Numbered from the stretch's first letter, positions 25,173-32,187 are shown. The stretch is 35,369 nt of DNA from Thermoplasmata archaeon (GCA_029864565.1 JAOTTD010000017.1:1-35369); one strand, 5' to 3'. Numbers and translations: made by a program. The notes: generated by a model from the letters alone, not told the origin.

Positions 25173-26384
25173 TCATCCCATGTCGAGCTTCATTCCGAGG
25201 GCGGGCTCGGCCACGCTGCAGACGGAGTCACGATTGAAGCCCGCTCGAGCCCAGTATCGCGGGCACAGCCCCAGCGCAAGGCAGGTCTCGTAGTCGCTTG
25301 AGTCGTCGAAAGATTCGCTGAACCCGCCTGATGAGGAGCCGCTCCAAGGCTCCGCAGGTCCGTTGGAAATCAGCACGGCATCGAGCTCGGTCATGTCGAC
25401 TCCGGTCTCGTCTGCCGGGAGGGCGGACACAACCGCCATTGGCTCCGCACCATATCTTGCGCATCGCTTGAGTGCTTCCACGATCTCACGGGCGTCCATC
25501 CTGAGCGACGCCATCCTCTCCACTGAAGGCACGTCGTATACGAGGTAGCCTGGCTCCTTATTATCGAAGGTCATCACCTTGGCGTCTTCATACAGTTTGT
25601 AGTAACTCCTGCACGGGAACGGGCAGGCGTAACAGCTGATGTTTCTATGTAACAGCCCTCTGAAATCGTCTCGGCCCGCGGCTTCTGAAAACGAGGCTAG
25701 GCCGTCGTTCGGCCCCAGCAACGCAATCTGCGAGCGCATCAGCGCCAATGATCTGGCGAGATGTTCCTCAGGGTCGAGCAGCTCGAGTTCCCCCATCCCT
25801 CGGAAGGCGACTGCTGACAAACCCATCCTGCCGAGCTCCGCAGCGGCGCCGACCCTATCCTCCCCGCCCCAGTAGTTCATCGTCAGTTGGGACGCGGCGA
25901 GCCCGTGGTCGCCCCATGGGCCGCCGGCGACGACCTGTATCTTCCTATCACCCTGGTCCGAGCGTATCTTGTCGGTGCGCTCCCACGAGTCACACTTGTG
26001 GATCTCGGGCGACGCGACGAACTCGATGATGCCGTCTCTGATCCACACGTATCCGTCCCCGCTTGCTTTTCCGGTGATCACGACGAAGTCAAAGCCAGTC
26101 AACTTGAGTTCCACGCCCATGAAACCCGTCAGCGGGCACATCCTCGTGGGATTCGATTCGGAGTGCGGAATCCGGATGAAACCGGCGCACGATGCCGGCA
26201 CGAGGCTTCCCGTGAGTATGCCCGATGCCAAGGCGAATCCGGCGCCACCAGCGCTCGCGACAGCGGCGTCTATGGTCGCCATCACACCGAACGAGCTCCG
26301 TGTGTAATCGTCTTGGAGCTCGTGCTCCTGCACCTCACCGGAGGATAGGTCAAGCGTAGCGTATCTCCCGTTCACGAGGTGCAT
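25173..26384 (-). CDS. Short, divergent aldehyde:ferredoxin oxidoreductase homologue
   Basis: The AOR family are tungsto- or molybdopterin enzymes that oxidise aldehydes with ferredoxin. The first domain is recognisable (ASGILTGSLVPASCAGFIRI, CPLTGFMGVELKLTGFDFVV), as is DRVGAAAELGRMGLSAVAFR. All four cubane ligands are present: Cys251, 254 and 258 (CYACPFPC) and Cys374 (LGLCPRYW). The protein is only 403 residues against roughly 600 or more in the family. The Cys258-Cys374 gap is 116 residues against roughly 200 in Pyrococcus AOR, and the usual N-terminal GGRGL segment is not obvious. It may be a compact enzyme of altered specificity or a domain-reduced homologue. GGAGG before the ATG at 26384 lies inside the end of the ferredoxin-like gene, so translation is coupled. 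Confidence 0.82.
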   Translation of the reverse strand: MHLVNGRYATLDLSSGEVQEHELQDDYTRSSFGVMATIDAAVASAGGAGFALASGILTGSLVPASCAGFIRIPHSESNPTRMCPLTGFMGVELKLTGFDFVVITGKASGDGYVWIRDGIIEFVASPEIHKCDSWERTDKIRSDQGDRKIQVVAGGPWGDHGLAASQLTMNYWGGEDRVGAAAELGRMGLSAVAFRGMGELELLDPEEHLARSLALMRSQIALLGPNDGLASFSEAAGRDDFRGLLHRNISCYACPFPCRSYYKLYEDAKVMTFDNKEPGYLVYDVPSVERMASLRMDAREIVEALKRCARYGAEPMAVVSALPADETGVDMTELDAVLISNGPAEPWSGSSSGGFSESFDDSSDYETCLALGLCPRYWARAGFNRDSVCSVAEPALGMKLDMG

Positions 26385-26385
26385 C

Positions 26386-26718
26386 TCAATCCTCCACGGC
26401 TATACAGCCAGTCGGGCATATCTTGGCGCACTTCGGGTCGCCATCACACAGGTTGCAGGGCTCTCTCAAGAGTATGGGTTTCGCCCCCGGGCCGCTCGCG
26501 TCAGAAGCCGGCTGGTCCGAGGTCACGCCTTCCGGCCGGACGAAAACCAGCCCCTTCGAAGCGCGCTTAAGCACGAGGCCGAAGTAGTCCGCCTTGTCCT
26601 CAGAATGCAGGATCACGCTCGACGACATCGGCGTGAGCACGCCGTCCCTCTGTAGGCTGCACACCGTCTCGCACAAACCGCAGGCCAAGCAAGCCAACGG
26701 TTCGAAGTGCAGACGCAT
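26386..26718 (-). CDS. Two-cluster [4Fe-4S] ferredoxin-like electron-transfer subunit
   Basis: The 110-residue protein has two four-cysteine motifs 68 residues apart: CLACGLCETVC (Cys10, 13, 16, 20) and CNLCDGDPKCAKICP (Cys88, 91, 97, 101). The latter is of the CxxC-x5-CxxxCP kind found in electron-transfer partners of molybdo- and tungsto-enzymes. The insert carries an RPEG-x(5)-QPASDASG linker. It lies 2 nt before the AOR homologue and 21 nt after pyrI, which indicates that it delivers or accepts electrons for the AOR-like protein and is expressed with pyrimidine genes. The partner assignment is an inference from position. Confidence 0.87.
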   Translation of the reverse strand: MRLHFEPLACLACGLCETVCSLQRDGVLTPMSSSVILHSEDKADYFGLVLKRASKGLVFVRPEGVTSDQPASDASGPGAKPILLREPCNLCDGDPKCAKICPTGCIAVED

Positions 26719-26739
26719 GGCCTTCGTCCCCCATGGAGA

Positions 26740-27195
26740 CTATACGATGTTCTCGGCGATGTCGGTCGTCATGCGGTCACAGTACACGCATCTCAGAGCT
26801 GGAGGCTTCTTGGTCTCGACCACGAACTCGGGCTCCACGGGCTCGTTCTTGTTGGTGATGCATCCCGGGTTTGAGCAGCTCATAATCCCCTTGACCCGCT
26901 CTGGCACCTCAACGACGAACTTCTCGGCGACATTGTAGTCCCTTATGATGTTGATGGTCGCGTCCGGCGATATGAGCGCAATCTTGTCGAGCTCCTTGGG
27001 GTCGAGCTCGCGGTCCTCTATCTTGACTATGTCCTTCCAGCTGTTCTTCTTGCTGGGAACGTGCATGAGCACGCTGACGGTGGAGCTGACATCTCCCCTG
27101 ACACCGATGATCCGCAGAACCTTCAGGGCCATGCCCATCTCGATGTGGTCGATCACCGTGCCGTTCCTTATCGGGGTCACCTTGAACTCCTTCAT
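26740..27195 (-). CDS. pyrI: Aspartate carbamoyltransferase regulatory chain
   Basis: PyrI binds nucleotide effectors and, through a zinc domain, the catalytic trimers of aspartate transcarbamoylase. The 151-residue protein has the N-terminal nucleotide-binding half ([20 protein letters not shown]) and the zinc ligands Cys107, Cys112, Cys136 and Cys139 (CSNPGC...CVYC). Its ATG overlaps the pyrB stop by 4 nt (ATGA). CTP/ATP control is established for the family and is not visible here. Confidence 0.96.
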   Translation of the reverse strand: MKEFKVTPIRNGTVIDHIEMGMALKVLRIIGVRGDVSSTVSVLMHVPSKKNSWKDIVKIEDRELDPKELDKIALISPDATINIIRDYNVAEKFVVEVPERVKGIMSCSNPGCITNKNEPVEPEFVVETKKPPALRCVYCDRMTTDIAENIV

Positions 27196-28127
27196 TCGAT
27201 CCCTCCAAGGACCATCGACAGGAGCGCCATCCTCACAGGCACACCGTTGAACGCCTGCTCGAAGTACCTAGCGTGCTTGGTCTGGTCCACATCGGAGCTT
27301 ATCTCATTGACCCTCGGCAGAGGGTGCATGATGATCAGATCGTCCGCTGCGTCCCTCAGGATCGCACTGTTGATCGTGTAGGCCCCTGCGACCTTCTGGT
27401 ACTCCGCCGGGTCGGGAAACCGTTCCTTCTGGATCCGAGTCACGTAGAGCACGTCCGCCTCCTCGATTACATCATCGAGCGAGCTGCTTATCGTCGGTCT
27501 CATTCCCATAGACTCGATGTGCTTGACGTGCTCCTTTGGCATCTGCAGCGTCGGGGGCGCGACAAATGTCAGCTTCGCACCGAACATGCCGAGCGCTTCC
27601 GAAAGCGAGTGCACCGTCCTGCCGTACTTTAGGTCACCGACGATAACCACATGATTTCCCTCGATGCCGCCCTTCTCCTTCATTATCGTGAACAAATCCA
27701 ACAGCGTCTGCGTCGGATGCTGGCCTGCACCGTCGCCCGCATTTATGACTGGCTTCTCAGCGAAGTGGCCCGCCAGTCTCGCGGCGCCCTCTTGCGGGTG
27801 TCGCAGGACGATAACGTCCGAGTACGCGTCCACCATTCTTATGGTGTCCGCCAGCGTCTCGCCCTTCGCGACCGATGAACCCTTGGGCTCGTCGAATCCG
27901 AGGGTGCGCCCCCCCAACCGAGTCATGGCTGCCTCGAAGGACAGACGCGTCCGCGTCGAAGGCTCGTAGAACAATGAGCCCAAGACTCGTCCTTCGAGAA
28001 GATTGCTCTTCTCCTCGCCCTTCGCGACAGGAACCATTCCCTCGGCAACCTTGAGGATATGCTCAATCTGGTCCCGTGAAAAATCGCGAATGGACACTAT
28101 GTCCAAACCTTTCAGACTTCCCGACAT
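27192..28127 (-). CDS. pyrB: Aspartate carbamoyltransferase catalytic chain
   Basis: PyrB condenses carbamoyl phosphate with aspartate in the committed step of pyrimidine synthesis. Signature motifs are [13 protein letters not shown] (carbamoyl-phosphate site), [12 protein letters not shown] and MHPLPRVNE. Length, 311 residues, is normal. The ATG at 28127 has AGGAGG 3 nt upstream, and a TATA box GCTTATATG lies at 28150-28157. The gene leads the apparent operon pyrB-pyrI-ferredoxin-AOR. pyrB is separated from the convergent-side regulator gene by about 60 nt. Confidence 0.97.
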   Translation of the reverse strand: MSGSLKGLDIVSIRDFSRDQIEHILKVAEGMVPVAKGEEKSNLLEGRVLGSLFYEPSTRTRLSFEAAMTRLGGRTLGFDEPKGSSVAKGETLADTIRMVDAYSDVIVLRHPQEGAARLAGHFAEKPVINAGDGAGQHPTQTLLDLFTIMKEKGGIEGNHVVIVGDLKYGRTVHSLSEALGMFGAKLTFVAPPTLQMPKEHVKHIESMGMRPTISSSLDDVIEEADVLYVTRIQKERFPDPAEYQKVAGAYTINSAILRDAADDLIIMHPLPRVNEISSDVDQTKHARYFEQAFNGVPVRMALLSMVLGGIE

Positions 28128-28149
28128 CGGCCTCCTAATCGATTGGCGA

Positions 28150-28157
28150 CATATAAG
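28150..28157 (-). promoter_or_regulatory. pyrB operon promoter
   Basis: Reverse-strand GGCTTATATGTCG is centred about 26 nt before the pyrB ATG. That spacing suggests a very short or absent leader even though an AGGAGG is present, so the start site needs mapping. Confidence 0.5.
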
Positions 28158-28187
28158 CCTTTCACGGGCGGCGGACTGACGAGCCGC

Positions 28188-28547
28188 TCAGACGAGGTCG
28201 AAATCGTCTATCGCAGACTTCATATTGTCGATCCAATCGTCTGCGCACTTCTTGAGCTTCTGCCGCAGCTGAGACGGAGGCACTGCGGTGTAAATGTGAT
28301 AATATCCACCCCGGTCGATGTTCTTCGTCTCTCTGAAGGCGAGGCCCGCCCCAACGAGCCTCTGAAGCGCCCTGTATATTGTGCTGCGGTCCTTCTTCAT
28401 AACCGGGACGAGGTCGTCCGCCCTGAGAGAGCCCTTTTCAACGAGCTTTCTGTATATGACAATCTCGAAATCCGAGAGCCCGTACATGCATTTGACGATG
28501 TCCCTGCATGTCGCCTGGCCCGAGAGTATCTTCTGAGGTTCGACCAT
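28188..28547 (-). CDS. Winged-helix transcriptional regulator (TrmB-like) with paired cysteines
   Basis: The 119-residue protein has a short N-terminal segment with Cys14 and Cys20 (ATCRDIVKCMYGLSDFE). A winged helix-turn-helix follows (YRKLVEKGSLRADDLVPVMK, DRSTIYRALQRLVGAGLAFR), then a wing with GGYYHIYTAVPP and a C-terminal helix containing Cys101. TrmB/MarR-type DNA binding is clear from the pattern; a ligand domain is absent. The frame is open to 28658, but a TATA box (28566-28573) lies about 23 nt before the ATG at 28547, so it starts there and is leaderless. It is divergent from the tusA-dsr cluster, and a palindrome lies between them. Redox or persulfide sensing by the cysteines is speculation. 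Confidence 0.83.
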   Translation of the reverse strand: MVEPQKILSGQATCRDIVKCMYGLSDFEIVIYRKLVEKGSLRADDLVPVMKKDRSTIYRALQRLVGAGLAFRETKNIDRGGYYHIYTAVPPSQLRQKLKKCADDWIDNMKSAIDDFDLV

Positions 28548-28565
28548 ATTGCACGCTATTGCCAG

Positions 28566-28634
28566 TTTTATACTTAACCGTTTTGACAAGTGCTCGGGAG
28601 CACGGAAGGCGCAGCACGTGAGAATGTTTATTAG
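28566..28634. promoter_or_regulatory. Divergent promoters of the regulator and the sulfur-relay cluster
   Basis: Reverse-strand GTATAAAAC (28566-28573) serves the regulator, about 23 nt before its ATG. Forward GTTTATTAG (28626-28634) serves tusA, about 24 nt before its ATG. Both imply leaderless transcripts. The 50 nt between the boxes contains the palindrome at 28590-28603. Confidence 0.6.
28590..28603. promoter_or_regulatory. Perfect palindrome, candidate operator
   Basis: GTGCTC-GG-GAGCAC has six perfectly complementary bases on each side of a 2-bp centre. It lies midway between the two divergent TATA boxes, the expected place for a dimeric winged-helix protein to control both its own gene and the tusA-dsr cluster. 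A related half-site, AGCACG, recurs at 28613-28618. Confidence 0.55.
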
Positions 28635-28652
28635 GCGAGAGGCCAATCGCCT
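28633..28652. repeat. Inverted repeat at the tusA start
   Basis: AGGCGA (28633-28638) and TCGCCT (28647-28652) form a perfect 6-bp inverted repeat with an 8-nt spacer, ending at the base before the tusA ATG. If tusA is leaderless the repeat spans the transcription start, so it would act as DNA (a second operator) rather than as an RNA hairpin. Confidence 0.45.
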
Positions 28653-28916
28653 ATGCACGGTAGTGACAATACCGCAGGAGAGATACCTTTGGACAAGGAT
28701 GCGACACTAGACGCGAGAGGTCTGATGTGCCCGATGCCGATCGTGCAGCTAGCCAAGAAAGTGAAGGAGATGAACTCAGGGCAGGTCCTAGAGCTTCTGG
28801 CGGACGACGTGGGGTCGAAAGAAGACGTCCCGGCATGGACGAGCAGGACAGGAAACCAGCTGCTGGGCATGGAAGAGGAAGGCAAGGCCTTCAAATTCTA
28901 CATCAAGATTAAGTGA
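28653..28916 (+). CDS. tusA: TusA-family sulfur carrier protein
   Basis: TusA proteins carry a persulfide on a single conserved cysteine and pass it to DsrE-type acceptors or biosynthetic enzymes. The 87-residue protein has the signature LDARGLMCPMPIVQLAKKVK (Cys26 in CPxP), then GQVLELLADDVGSKEDVPAW and the C-terminal EGKAFKFYIKIK. A 12-residue polar N-terminal extension precedes the domain. The ATG at 28653 is about 24 nt from a TATA box and appears leaderless. It is first of five co-directional genes whose products all fit a sulfur relay. Confidence 0.93.
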   Translation: MHGSDNTAGEIPLDKDATLDARGLMCPMPIVQLAKKVKEMNSGQVLELLADDVGSKEDVPAWTSRTGNQLLGMEEEGKAFKFYIKIK

Positions 28917-28949
28917 GAGCACATACTGGGTGACAATGGAGGCGAAGAT

Positions 28950-29354
28950 ATGGCAGACAAGTTCGTGATGGTGGTAAGCGAGGGCAGTTTCGACAAGGCG
29001 ATGATGCCCCTTATTATGGGAACAACAGCGGCGAGCATGGGCATGGAAGTGCACGTCTTCTACACCTTCTTCGGACTAAAGCTCCTGAAGAAGGGCGTGC
29101 GGCCGAAGCTCAAGGGAATGATGAGCCTGTTCACCGGGATGATCGAGAAGAAGATGAAGAAGCTGAATATTCCGGGGTACGACGAAATGATGCAGCAGGC
29201 GAAGGACCTCGGCGTCAACTTCTACGCGTGCAGCACATCGATGGCGCTGATGGGCGTCGAGCAGAGCGACCTTGCCGACGGCGTCAAGGTGCTAGGAGCG
29301 TCCGCGTTCCTGAACATAGCGGCGGACTCGAAGGTGCAACTGTTCATCGGATGA
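28950..29354 (+). CDS. DsrE2-like sulfur carrier protein
   Basis: The 134-residue protein matches the DsrE2 (DsrE/F-like) family: FVMVVSEGSFDKAMMPLIMG, then AASMGMEVHVFYTFFGLKLL and a conserved cysteine in FYACSTSMAL (Cys94). A basic insert with many Met and Lys residues (about 46-72) is characteristic. DsrE2 proteins are known to exchange sulfur with TusA in sulfur-metabolising prokaryotes. The gene follows tusA by 33 nt, with GGAGGCGA near the start. It could be peripherally membrane-bound. Confidence 0.87.
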   Translation: MADKFVMVVSEGSFDKAMMPLIMGTTAASMGMEVHVFYTFFGLKLLKKGVRPKLKGMMSLFTGMIEKKMKKLNIPGYDEMMQQAKDLGVNFYACSTSMALMGVEQSDLADGVKVLGASAFLNIAADSKVQLFIG

Positions 29355-29362
29355 GGGATTGA

Positions 29363-29665
29363 ATGGTCAAGACCGCATTCATAGTGATTAGGTCACCGCA
29401 GGAGCTAGAATTCACGGAGACTATTCGTCGATTGGCTCAGCAAGATGACGCAAGCGTCATCCTCTTCGAGGACGGGGTGTACAACGCACTCCAGAAGGAG
29501 AGAGCGCAACAGCTCAATGAGGTCGCGGCCGAGGTCATGGTCGCGGTGGACGACCTTGAAGCAAGGGGGTTCTCCGGATCGGATCTCAAGGCTGGGAAGA
29601 CGGCGGACTATGACGACATCGTCGAGATGATTATGGAGCGGACCGACCGAACGGTCACCGTCTGA
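29363..29665 (+). CDS. DsrH/TusB-like protein without cysteine
   Basis: The 100-residue protein has the small Rossmann-like fold pattern of DsrH/TusB: VKTAFIVIRSPQELEF, then ASVILFEDGVYNALQ, VMVAVDDLEARGFSG and YDDIVEMIMER. It has no cysteine and so cannot carry a persulfide itself. In DsrEFH and TusBCD the H/B subunit is structural or accessory in some members. It is a paralogue of 30044-30400 (shared EDGVYNA and DLE-RG segments). It starts 8 nt after the DsrE2 gene with GAGGGATTGA upstream. Confidence 0.8.
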   Translation: MVKTAFIVIRSPQELEFTETIRRLAQQDDASVILFEDGVYNALQKERAQQLNEVAAEVMVAVDDLEARGFSGSDLKAGKTADYDDIVEMIMERTDRTVTV

Positions 29666-29676
29666 GGTGGTGCGCA

Positions 29677-30036
29677 ATGGCCAAGACGATGACGATCATC
29701 TGGAGGTCTGGATCGATGATGGCCATGGATGTCAACGTGGCGACGAAGCTCGCGGCGGCGGCGCTCAAGAAGGGCTACATGGTGAAGATGTTCGGCTACG
29801 GAGAGGGCATAACCGCTGTGAAGAAAGGACAGGCCCCCAAGAGATTTCCGAACGTCGGGGATGATCTCGTGGAACTCGCGGAGGCTGGTGCTGAAATCTC
29901 CCTGTGCGAGACGTGCTACGCTGCGAGGGGATTTCACAGGGGCGAGGAAATCGAGGGAGTGAAGATCGGGAGCCTGACAAACAACCTGTTCCGATTTGTA
30001 TCCGAATCCGACCGGCTGGTGACAATAGCGAGGTGA
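29677..30036 (+). CDS. DsrE-like sulfur transferase subunit with CxxC
   Basis: The 119-residue protein fits the DsrE/TusD branch: MTIIWRSGSMMAMDVNVATK, KKGYMVKMFGYGEGITAVKK and the active-site region ISLCETCYAARGF (Cys77 and Cys80), followed by the C-terminal TNNLFRFVSESDRLVTI. DsrE and TusD carry one catalytic cysteine at this position; the CxxC here adds a second. It starts 11 nt after the preceding gene with GAGGTGGTG upstream. It probably forms a heteromer with one of the neighbouring cysteine-free subunits. Confidence 0.86.
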   Translation: MAKTMTIIWRSGSMMAMDVNVATKLAAAALKKGYMVKMFGYGEGITAVKKGQAPKRFPNVGDDLVELAEAGAEISLCETCYAARGFHRGEEIEGVKIGSLTNNLFRFVSESDRLVTIAR

Positions 30037-30043
30037 TTAGGCC

Positions 30044-30400
30044 ATGGCAGATTCGATGCTAGTAATAGTGACCAAGCCTCCTTATGGCTTAGAGGATGCG
30101 TTCGCCGGGTTGAGGCTGGCGCTCGCAATGAGTGTGAACGGCATGAAGGTCTCGGTCGTCGAGATCGAGGACGGGGTGTACAACGCCGTCGCTGGGCAGA
30201 AGCCGGAAGCTGTGGGGATGCCCTCGAACGTGGACGCTACCACCGAGCTGTACGACTTCGATGTGTCCGTCTACGTCGTCAAGGAGGATCTTGAGCAGAG
30301 AGGCATCGAGGAGTCGTCCTTGGTCGACGGAGTCAAGACCATAAGCAAGGACGACCTCAGAGACCTCTTGGCGGAGCACGACGTGACAACGACGTTCTGA
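30044..30400 (+). CDS. DsrH/DsrF-like protein without cysteine (second copy)
   Basis: The 118-residue protein starts SMLVIVTKPPYGLEDAFAGL, followed by RLALAMSVNGMKVSVVEIED, a DsrF-like opening. It ends VVKEDLEQRGIEESSLVDGV and SKDDLRDLLAE, a DsrH-like ending. EDGVYNAV matches EDGVYNAL of 29363-29665. No cysteine is present. It begins 7 nt after the CxxC DsrE gene and is the last gene of the cluster; archaeosine synthase follows after a separate promoter. Assignment between DsrF- and DsrH-like is uncertain. Confidence 0.8.
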   Translation: MADSMLVIVTKPPYGLEDAFAGLRLALAMSVNGMKVSVVEIEDGVYNAVAGQKPEAVGMPSNVDATTELYDFDVSVYVVKEDLEQRGIEESSLVDGVKTISKDDLRDLLAEHDVTTTF

Positions 30401-30439
30401 AACCCGAATGCGGCACAGGATCAAGGGCCCGTCAATTCA

Positions 30440-30447
30440 TTTTATAG
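30440..30447 (+). promoter_or_regulatory. arcS promoter
   Basis: CATTTTATAGCC is centred about 25 nt before the arcS GTG. This indicates a separate, leaderless transcript rather than read-through from the dsr cluster. Confidence 0.55.
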
Positions 30448-30468
30448 CCTTCCGAGCAATCACTCTCC

Positions 30469-32187
30469 GTGAGATTCGAGATCATCGACAGGGACGGCTT
30501 GGCCAGAACTGGCGAGCTGGATGTGGATGGGATTGCGCATAAGACGCCGGCAATGGCGTTCGTCGACACCTGGAAGTACCCAGCGCCAGAGGGATGCCTC
30601 AAGCTGAGACAGTCGAGCCTCGCCAAGGAGGGGGACATCAGCATCGCCCCCTCAGGATTCTCCAGATTCGCGGATAACGACGACTGTCAAATAGAGGCCG
30701 GCTACCGGGGCTCTCCGTTCGCTGAGAACCGGCACGATAGATGCTACGCCATTCCGGACAACATCTCGGAGCTGATGCTGAACTCACACGCGTTCGTTGA
30801 GGCGGTCGACAGGATCAAGGGGGGCCCGGATCTTCTCAAGCCCGCATTGTTTCCGGTCGCGGGACTGCCCAGCAGACTGGCATTGTTGTCCTACTGCGGT
30901 ATGGACTTGTTCGACTCAATACCTCTGATCATGGCGACTGAGAATGACCTCTATCTGACGACCGACGGCGCGATCCCGTTCGACAAGATCCGCGAGTTGC
31001 CCTGCGGTTGCGTGACGTGCAGTGACGGCATTAATGACAGGCAGGGTCTACTGAGACATAACATATCGGCCGCTGAATCGGAGCTGAAACTCATCAGACA
31101 TCACATAGCCCAAGGCAGACTGAGAGAGCTGGTGGAGAGCAGGATACGCTCCGAGCCTTGGCAGATCCAGTCCCTGCGCCTACTCGACCTCGAGCATGGG
31201 TCGCTTCAAGAGATGCACGCTCCCGTGAAGGGAGCGAAGTTCGTCGCGGGTTCGAAGGAGTCGCTGCACCGTCCTGATGTGGCGAGATGGCGGTCGAGGC
31301 TGATCGAGCGATACCGACGGCCGGAAATGGCCCGCATCCTCGTGCTGATTCCTTGCTCGGCAAGGAAGCCATACTCGACTTCGGCGTCGCACAGACGTTT
31401 CAGAGAGGCGATATGGAACTCTGGCAATGCGCACGAGGTGCACGAAGTGATCGTCACTTCCCCCCTTGGACTGGTGCCGCGGGAGCTGGAACTGTTCTAC
31501 CCCGCACAGGATTACGACATCCCTGTGACCGGCCACTGGGACAGGGACGAGCGCAAGATGGTCGAAGAAAATGTTCGATGGCTTGCGGAGAGCCAGCGGT
31601 ATGACATGGTGATATCTCACCTCGGAGACGAGAGTGACATCGTCAATGCTGTCATCTCCGATTTCACTGACACGTCGCACGGGAAGCCCGGCTCGAGGGA
31701 GAGCCTGACGAAGCTGGAGGAGACGATTCGGGAACAGTCTCCCGAAGACGGGCCCAAGCCCTCCCGGAAATCGCGTGCCGTCGATGATGTAAGTGCGATC
31801 TCGAGGTTCCAGTTCGGCGAACCTGGAGGCGCATTGACCGACGGGGTTCAGGTTAGGGGAAGATGGCCGGATGTGAAGATCTTCGGAAGAGATGTCCAGC
31901 GCGGGGCGATGTCGCAGCGGCGAGGTATGATATCGCTCACCCTCGCAGGCGCTGAGTCGATTGCCACTCGTGACGCCTACTGTGTGCAAATCGAGGATTT
32001 CGTGCCAAAGGGAAATCTATTCGCCATCGGTGTGGAGGGCGCGACGGACGATTTCCGCATAGGTGATGATGTGATCATAAGGCACGAACGGGACATAAGA
32101 GCGGTCGGCGTGGCGCGCATGACACCTGTGGAGATGCGCGCCGCCAACAGGGGCGAAGCCGTGCACATTCGACACTGCGCGAAGTGA
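30469..32187 (+). CDS. arcS: Archaeosine synthase (ArcS/TgtA2)
   Basis: ArcS converts preQ0 at position 15 of archaeal tRNA, in current models by adding lysine to form the archaeosine intermediate. The 572-residue protein has the degenerate TGT-like barrel (KTPAMAFVDTWKYPAPE; no complete catalytic TGT signature recognised). A cysteine cluster CGCVTC follows at about 179-184. The ArcS core signature is ILVLIPCSARKPYSTSASH (about 289-307). A C-terminal PUA RNA-binding domain runs from about 460 (VKIFGRDVQRGAM, DDVIIRHERDIRAVGVARM). Length is typical. The start is GTG at 30469, leaderless. It lies downstream of the sulfur relay but the two share no obvious chemistry. Confidence 0.93.
   Translation: MRFEIIDRDGLARTGELDVDGIAHKTPAMAFVDTWKYPAPEGCLKLRQSSLAKEGDISIAPSGFSRFADNDDCQIEAGYRGSPFAENRHDRCYAIPDNISELMLNSHAFVEAVDRIKGGPDLLKPALFPVAGLPSRLALLSYCGMDLFDSIPLIMATENDLYLTTDGAIPFDKIRELPCGCVTCSDGINDRQGLLRHNISAAESELKLIRHHIAQGRLRELVESRIRSEPWQIQSLRLLDLEHGSLQEMHAPVKGAKFVAGSKESLHRPDVARWRSRLIERYRRPEMARILVLIPCSARKPYSTSASHRRFREAIWNSGNAHEVHEVIVTSPLGLVPRELELFYPAQDYDIPVTGHWDRDERKMVEENVRWLAESQRYDMVISHLGDESDIVNAVISDFTDTSHGKPGSRESLTKLEETIREQSPEDGPKPSRKSRAVDDVSAISRFQFGEPGGALTDGVQVRGRWPDVKIFGRDVQRGAMSQRRGMISLTLAGAESIATRDAYCVQIEDFVPKGNLFAIGVEGATDDFRIGDDVIIRHERDIRAVGVARMTPVEMRAANRGEAVHIRHCAK

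Noticed and set aside
31180-31989. A 269-residue open frame antisense to archaeosine synthase
   Set aside because: Arg/His/Pro-rich composition and no recognisable motif. It lies wholly within the arcS gene, whose core and PUA motifs are intact.
28653-32187. Archaeosine synthase as the sulfur acceptor of the TusA/DsrE relay
   Set aside because: ArcS chemistry involves a lysine adduct of preQ0 and no sulfur, and arcS has its own leaderless promoter. Proximity alone is not enough to link them.
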